A DNA stretch of 64,000 nucleotides. It comes from Streptomyces yangpuensis (GTDB lineage: Bacteria; Actinomycetota; Actinomycetes; Streptomycetales; Streptomycetaceae). The position numbers and the translations under genes were made by a program. Under the pieces are notes generated by a model, which was not told the DNA's origin, made no database searches, and saw only the letters and a program-made list of their open reading frames with translations. The stretch is taken from the NCBI RefSeq assembly GCF_001005295.1, contig NZ_LBMK01000006.1:211110-275109 (forward strand), read 5' to 3'. Of this stretch, positions 59,800-64,000 are shown one piece after another; position 1 is the first letter of the stretch, and every line of letters begins with the position of its first letter.

Positions 59800-59829
59800 G
59801 ATTCAATCCGTGTCAATGTTGATTGAATC
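59800..59829. promoter_or_regulatory. Perfect inverted repeat between citrate synthase paralogues
   Basis: GATTCAATC (59800-59808) and GATTGAATC (59821-59829) are perfect inverse copies 12 bases apart, in a noticeably AT-rich divergent promoter. They sit 19 bases before the first gene's start and 31 bases before the second's. This is a good operator candidate for the HTH domain of the HTH-citrate synthase protein. Confidence 0.65.
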
Positions 59830-59860
59830 AATGCATGCGTCCATCTGTAGGGTGTTCGGC

Positions 59861-61096
59861 ATGAGTGACCAGACGGACGGCGGACGCAGGCTCAGCACGC
59901 AGGAGGCGGCGCGGGTGCTCGGCGTCAAGCCGGCGACGGTGTACGCCTATGTCAGCCGGGGCCAGCTGGCCAGCCGCCGCGATCCGGCCGGGCGGGGCAG
60001 CAGCTTCGACGCCGCCGAGGTGGAGGCGCTGGCCCGCCGCAGCCGGCGCGAGGCGGCGGCTCCCGCCGCCGGCGAGCTCTCCGTCCGCACGGCGCTCACC
60101 CTCATCGAACCCGACCGGTTCTACTTCCGGGGCGTCGATGCCGTGGCCCTGGCCTCGCGGTACCGCTACGAGGAGGTCGCCGAGTGGCTCTGGACGGGAA
60201 CGCTCACCCCGGGGACCCGGTTCACCGCTCCCCCGGAGGTGCTGGAGGCGGCCCGCCGGGCGGTGGACGCCCTGCCGGCGCACAGCGGCCCGGTCGACCG
60301 TCTGCGGGTGGCGGTCGCCGCCGCCGCGGTCGCGGATCCGCTGCGCTTCGACCTGTCGGAGGAGGCCGTGCTCGGCTCCGCCCGCTGCCTGATCCCGACG
60401 CTGGCCGGCGCACTGCCCGCGGTGGGCGCCGGGTGGGCCGGTGACGGCCGGATCGCCCGGCAGCTGTGGTCCCGGCTGACCCCGCGGGAGCCGGACCCGG
60501 ACGCCCTCGCCGTGCTGGACCTGGCGCTGGCGCTGCTGGTCGACCACGACCTGGCCGCCTCCACACTGGCCGTACGGGTGGCGGCGTCGGCGCGCGCGCA
60601 TCCGTACGCGGCGGTGTCGGCCGGGCTCGGCGCCCTCGAAGGGCCGCTGCACGGCGCCGCCGGGCGGCTCGCGCACCGGATGCTGGTGGAGGTCCTCGAA
60701 CAGGGCGGAGCCGCGCCGGTGATCGCCGAGTACCTGCGGGCCGGACGCCGGGTCCCGGGCCTGGGCCACCGCCTCTACCAGGGCCAGGACCCCCGGGCGG
60801 GGGCGTTGTTCGCCCGCCTGGAAGGGCTGGACCAGGCCGGTCCCGCTCTGGCCGCGGCCCGCGAGGTGGCCTCGGTGATGGCCCGTCAGGGCGGGCCGCA
60901 CGCCAACGTGGACCTGGCGCTGGCGGTCCTGACGGTGTCGTGCGGCATGGCCGCCGAGGCCGGGGAGACGGTCTTCGCGGTGGCCCGCACGGCGGGCTGG
61001 ATCGCCCACGCGCTGGAGGAGTACCAGGAACGCCCCCTGCGCATGCGGCCGAGCGGCCAGTACCACGGGCCCCGCCCGCCCCGGCCGATGCCCTGA
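59861..61096 (+). CDS. Citrate synthase fused to a helix-turn-helix domain
   Basis: The 411-residue protein begins with an excisionase/MerR-like helix-turn-helix (about 10-55: RLSTQEAARVLGVKPATVYAYVSRGQLASRRDP), followed by a citrate synthase domain (75-400). That domain has GPLHGAAGRLAHRM, PGLGHRLYQGQDPR and NVDLALAVLTV, which retains the catalytic Asp lost in the paralogue. This pairing suggests a regulator that senses a citrate synthase ligand. The ATG at 59861 was preferred because the upstream frame runs through the inverted repeat. Divergent from the other paralogue. Confidence 0.9.
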   Translation: MSDQTDGGRRLSTQEAARVLGVKPATVYAYVSRGQLASRRDPAGRGSSFDAAEVEALARRSRREAAAPAAGELSVRTALTLIEPDRFYFRGVDAVALASRYRYEEVAEWLWTGTLTPGTRFTAPPEVLEAARRAVDALPAHSGPVDRLRVAVAAAAVADPLRFDLSEEAVLGSARCLIPTLAGALPAVGAGWAGDGRIARQLWSRLTPREPDPDALAVLDLALALLVDHDLAASTLAVRVAASARAHPYAAVSAGLGALEGPLHGAAGRLAHRMLVEVLEQGGAAPVIAEYLRAGRRVPGLGHRLYQGQDPRAGALFARLEGLDQAGPALAAAREVASVMARQGGPHANVDLALAVLTVSCGMAAEAGETVFAVARTAGWIAHALEEYQERPLRMRPSGQYHGPRPPRPMP

Positions 61097-61214
61097 ACGA
61101 CGTCCGCCGCCGTCCCACCGGTGGCGACCGGACCACGCGGGACGTGAGTGGCGTATCCGACAAGCGGGGCGCGAACGTTCCGCTCGGGCCGGGGCCGACC
61201 TACCGTTGCTGCCC

Positions 61215-62831
61215 ATGCGGTTCCCCCACATGAGCGCTCGGCGCCTCGGGCTGCCCAGACGGGCGGTCTCGCAGATCCTCCTGACCCAGCTGGCCATCGC
61301 CGCCGGTGTCGTCGTCCTGGCCACGGGACTGTTCCTCGCGCCGCTCGGCGCCCAGCTCGACGACCAGGCCATGCGGCGCGCCCTGGCCATCGCACAGAGC
61401 GCCGCCGCCGACCCCGCGATCGCCGCCGGCCTCCTGGACTCCGAGGCATCGGCGGACGGCCCGGTGCAGGCCTCCGCCGAACGGATCCGCCGGGCGACCG
61501 GCGCCGAGTACGTGGTCGTCCTCGACCTGGACGGCATCCGCCGCTCGCACCCCAGCCCCGACCGGATCGGGCTGCCCGTCTCCACCGACCCCGGCGACGC
61601 CCTGGCCGGCCGCGAGGTCATGGAGATCGACGACGGCACCCTGGGACGCTCCGCACGCGGCAAGGTCCCGCTCCTCGCCGCCGACGGCGAGATCGTCGGC
61701 GCGGTCTCCGTCGGCATCGCCTACGACAGCGTCCGCGACCGCCTGCTCGGGGCCGTCCCGGGCCTGCTCGCCTACGCCGGCGGCGCCCTGGCCGCGGGCG
61801 CCCTCGCCGCCTACCTCCTCTCCCGCAGGATCCAGCGCCAGACCCGTGACCTGGCCTTCTCCGACATAGCCGGCCTGCTCGCCGAACGCGAGGCCATGCT
61901 GCACTCCATCCGCGAAGGCGTGATCGCCCTCGCCCCGGACGGCCGCGTCCGGCTGGTCAACGACGAGGCCGCCCGCCTGCTGGGCCTCGCCCCGGACTCC
62001 CCCGGCGCCTTCGCTGGCCGCCCGCTGGACGACGTCCTCACCGCCGGCCGCACCGCCGACGTGCTCTCCGGCCGCGTGTCGGGCCGGGACCTGCTCACCG
62101 TCCAGGGCCCCCGCGTCCTGGTCGCCAACCGCATGCCCACCGCGGACGGAGGCGCCGTCGCCACCCTGCGCGACCGCACCGAGCTGGAACACCTGAGCCG
62201 CGAACTCGACTCCACCCGTGGTCTGATCGACGCACTGCGCGCCCAGGACCACGAGCACGCCAACCGCCTCCACACCCTCCTCGGCCTGCTGGAGCTGGGC
62301 CTGCACGAGGAGGCGGTGGAATTCGTCACCGAAGTCGTCGGCGTGCACCGCACGACCGCGGAACAGGTCACCGAGAAGGTCCACGACCCGCTGCTCGCCG
62401 CCCTGCTCGTGGGCAAGGCGACGGTCGCCGCCGAACGCGGCATCCCCCTGCGGCTGGCGTCCGCCACCCTCCTTCCCGACCGCCTGGTCGACCCGGGCGG
62501 GCTCGTCACGATCGTCGGCAACCTGGTGGACAACGCCCTGGACGCCGCCGCCGGCGGAGCGGCGCCCTGGGTCGAGGTGGAACTGCGCGCGGAGGGCCGC
62601 ACCGCCGTCCTGCGGGTGCGCGACAGCGGCCCCGGAGTCCCCGCCGGGCGCCGCGAGGAGATCTTCACCGAGGGCTGGTCGACCAAGCAGCCCAGGGCCC
62701 ACCGCGAGCGCGGGCTGGGCCTCGCCCTCGTACGCCGCCTCGCGGAGCGGCAGGGCGGCAGCGCCCGGGCCGGTGAAGCAGCGGACGGAGGGGCGGAATT
62801 CTCCGTCGTACTCCCGGAGGCCCTGCGATGA
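61215..62831 (+). CDS. CitA/DcuS-type sensor histidine kinase
   Basis: The protein of about 538 residues has an N-terminal membrane helix (about 20-45), a periplasmic PAS-like sensor (50-175: YVVVLDLDGIRRSHPSPDRIGLPV) and a second helix (180-205). A cytoplasmic PAS (230-320) is followed by the unusual kinase core DHEHANRLHTLLGLLELG with the phospho-accepting His near 355, and a HATPase domain. This is the CitA/DcuS group, which senses C4- and C6-carboxylates. ATG at 61230 is an alternative start. It overlaps the regulator by 4 bases (ATGA). Confidence 0.9.
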   Translation: MRFPHMSARRLGLPRRAVSQILLTQLAIAAGVVVLATGLFLAPLGAQLDDQAMRRALAIAQSAAADPAIAAGLLDSEASADGPVQASAERIRRATGAEYVVVLDLDGIRRSHPSPDRIGLPVSTDPGDALAGREVMEIDDGTLGRSARGKVPLLAADGEIVGAVSVGIAYDSVRDRLLGAVPGLLAYAGGALAAGALAAYLLSRRIQRQTRDLAFSDIAGLLAEREAMLHSIREGVIALAPDGRVRLVNDEAARLLGLAPDSPGAFAGRPLDDVLTAGRTADVLSGRVSGRDLLTVQGPRVLVANRMPTADGGAVATLRDRTELEHLSRELDSTRGLIDALRAQDHEHANRLHTLLGLLELGLHEEAVEFVTEVVGVHRTTAEQVTEKVHDPLLAALLVGKATVAAERGIPLRLASATLLPDRLVDPGGLVTIVGNLVDNALDAAAGGAAPWVEVELRAEGRTAVLRVRDSGPGVPAGRREEIFTEGWSTKQPRAHRERGLGLALVRRLAERQGGSARAGEAADGGAEFSVVLPEALR

Positions 62832-63529
62832 ACGAGACCCCGATCCACGTATTGGTCGTCGACGACGACATGCGTGTTGCCCTGATCAACGCGGCGTACG
62901 TGGCGAAGGTTCCCGGTTTCCGGGTGGTGGCGCAGGCCCATTCGGCTGCGGAGGCACTGGACTTCCTCTCCGTCCACCCCGTGGATCTGGTCCTCCTGGA
63001 CCACTACCTCCCCGACGGCAGCGGCCTGGACCTGGTCCGCCGCCTGCGCCAGCGCGGCGACGGCACCGATGTGATCATGGTCACCGCCGCCCGGGACCTC
63101 GCCACCGTGCAGGCAGCCATGCGCCTCGGGGCCCTCCAGTACCTGGTCAAGCCGTTCACCTTCGCCGGGCTGCGTGCCCGGCTGGAGGCGTACGGCTCGC
63201 TGCGCCGCACCCTGGACACGGGCGGTGAGGCCGAACAGGCCGAGGTGGACCGGATCTTCGGCGCCCTCGCCGGTGCGAGCTCCGTGAACGAACTCCCCAA
63301 GGGCCACTCCCCCACCACGGCGGAGCTGGTCCGCCAGGTCCTGCGCTCCGCCGACGGCCCCCTGTCCACCCAGCAGATCGCCGACCGGGCGGGCATCAGC
63401 CGGCAGACCGCCCAGCGCTACCTGAAACTCCTCGAACGCTCCGGCCGCGTCTCGCTGGCCCTGCGTTACGGGGAGACCGGCCGCCCGGAGCACCGCTACA
63501 CCTGGCTCCCGCCGCAGGGCCCGGCCTGA
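62828..63529 (+). CDS. CitB/DcuR-type response regulator
   Basis: The 233-residue regulator has a receiver domain (VVDDDMRVALIN, phospho-acceptor Asp near 57 in LVLLDHYLPDG, Lys in LVKPFTF). A C-terminal IclR/DeoR-like helix-turn-helix (STQQIADRAGISRQTAQRYLKLLE) follows. It is coupled to the CitA-type kinase. With a sodium:solute symporter gene just downstream on the opposite strand, the system probably controls carboxylate uptake in response to the external acid. Confidence 0.93.
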   Translation: MNETPIHVLVVDDDMRVALINAAYVAKVPGFRVVAQAHSAAEALDFLSVHPVDLVLLDHYLPDGSGLDLVRRLRQRGDGTDVIMVTAARDLATVQAAMRLGALQYLVKPFTFAGLRARLEAYGSLRRTLDTGGEAEQAEVDRIFGALAGASSVNELPKGHSPTTAELVRQVLRSADGPLSTQQIADRAGISRQTAQRYLKLLERSGRVSLALRYGETGRPEHRYTWLPPQGPA

Positions 63530-63596
63530 CGCCTCCGGCCGGGCTCCGTCGACCGGGCCCCTCCGGTTGCCGCGCCTCCGCTCGGATGCCCGCGGC

Positions 63597-64000
63597 TCAG
63601 ACCGCTCCGGCGCCCGTCAGCGAACGGACCTCCGTCTCCGCGTACTTGGCCTCGTCCGGTTCCTCGCCCGAGGTGACCGTGCCCAGCCAGCCGGCCAGGA
63701 AGCCCAGCGGGATCGAGACGATACCCGGGTTCTGCAACGGGAAGAGCTGGAAGTCCACAGCCGGGAACAGCGACTCCGGGCTGCCCGACACCACGGGCGA
63801 GACCACCACGAGCAGCACGGCCGGGACCAGGCCCCCGTACACCGACCAGACGGCTCCCCGCGTGGTGAATCCGCGCCAGAAGAGCGAGTACAGCAGCACC
63901 GGCAGGTTGGCCGAGGCGGCCACCGCGAAGGCCAGTCCCACCAGGAACGCCACGTTCAGGTCCTGGGCGAGCAGTCCGAGGGCGATGGCCACCGCCCCGA
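63597..64000 (-). CDS. Sodium:solute symporter (ActP-like), 3' part
   Basis: The last 134 or so codons of a solute:sodium symporter are visible, and the frame is open at the right edge. LGLLAQDLNVAFLVGLAFAVAASANLPVLLYSLFWRGFTTRGAVWSVYGGL matches ActP/MctP acetate and monocarboxylate symporters. FPLQNPGIVSIPLGFLAGWLGT and a Glu-rich tail close the protein. At least three membrane helices are in this part. It ends 67 bases from the response regulator gene, which may control it. Confidence 0.85.
   Translation of the reverse strand, partial: GAVAIALGLLAQDLNVAFLVGLAFAVAASANLPVLLYSLFWRGFTTRGAVWSVYGGLVPAVLLVVVSPVVSGSPESLFPAVDFQLFPLQNPGIVSIPLGFLAGWLGTVTSGEEPDEAKYAETEVRSLTGAGAV

Noticed and set aside
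1-64000. CRISPR array, rRNA operon, prophage or integrase genes
   Set aside because: No regularly spaced repeats, rRNA sequences, phage structural genes or recombinases were seen.

Overview
The window is high-GC (roughly 72-74 %) actinobacterial chromosome and almost certainly comes from a Streptomyces. Diagnostic genes are sepH, cutR/cutS, DUF4193 and DUF3710 proteins, a GNAT/acyl-CoA-synthetase fusion, ptsH with a DasR-type operator, and a c-di-AMP riboswitch in front of an M23 peptidase. GTG starts and 4-base ATGA/GTGA gene overlaps are common. The order dut, DUF4193, cutRS, hemH, sepH, thymidine kinase, ptsH, M16 peptidases, parC matches, from memory, the conserved core of the Streptomyces chromosome (the SCO58xx block of S. 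coelicolor). I see no rRNA, CRISPR array, integrase, transposase or prophage genes. There is one tRNA (Cys).

Layout. (1) 1-10.8 kb, mostly minus strand: KdpDE-like two-component system without kdpABC, OB-fold and DUF3159 genes, dut/DUF3710, a thioesterase, DUF4193 and CutRS. (2) 11-19.3 kb: inositol phosphatase, ferrochelatase with an iron-box-like site, an MFS protein, an aldonolactone-oxidase-type flavoenzyme, SepH with tandem AfsQ1/GlnR-like sites upstream, and a sulfurtransferase. (3) 20.2-27.5 kb, accessory: a divergently arranged MFS exporter and a six-gene operon (binding lipoprotein, FecCD permease, ATPase, DUF364-type Rossmann protein, PduX-like GHMP kinase, SbnA/cysteine-synthase-like PLP enzyme). 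A Zur-like box lies at the shared promoter and the operon ends one base from a tRNA-Cys gene. I propose a small amino-acid-derived metallophore system and consider it the most novel item here.

(4) 27.8-41.5 kb, accessory, all plus strand: DUF6325, SHOCT, ClC, DUF7144, an in-frame gluconokinase-aldose epimerase fusion, a cyclase-type hydrolase, a GMC oxidoreductase, a glucose-dehydrogenase-like SDR, a cytochrome bd-type quinol oxidase, a cation/proton antiporter and DUF2254. Read together they suggest direct sugar oxidation to 6-phosphogluconate, a quinol oxidase and ion/pH control. (5) 41.5-55 kb, core: thymidine kinase, nucleotide phosphatase, DUF5998, the acyltransferase fusion, HPr, a GntR regulator, the riboswitch-controlled M23 peptidase, a catalytic/non-catalytic M16 pair and topoisomerase IV subunit A.

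(6) 55-64 kb: an Mrr-nuclease/TerD fusion followed by a MITE-like inverted-repeat element, a COG0523 metallochaperone GTPase, two divergent citrate-synthase paralogues (one fused to a DNA-binding HTH, with a perfect inverted repeat between them), a CitA/DcuS-type two-component system and the 3' end of a sodium:solute symporter gene that runs off the right edge.

Evidence comes from reading the sequence and recalled family knowledge. No database search or computation was run. Operator and cluster assignments are inferences.
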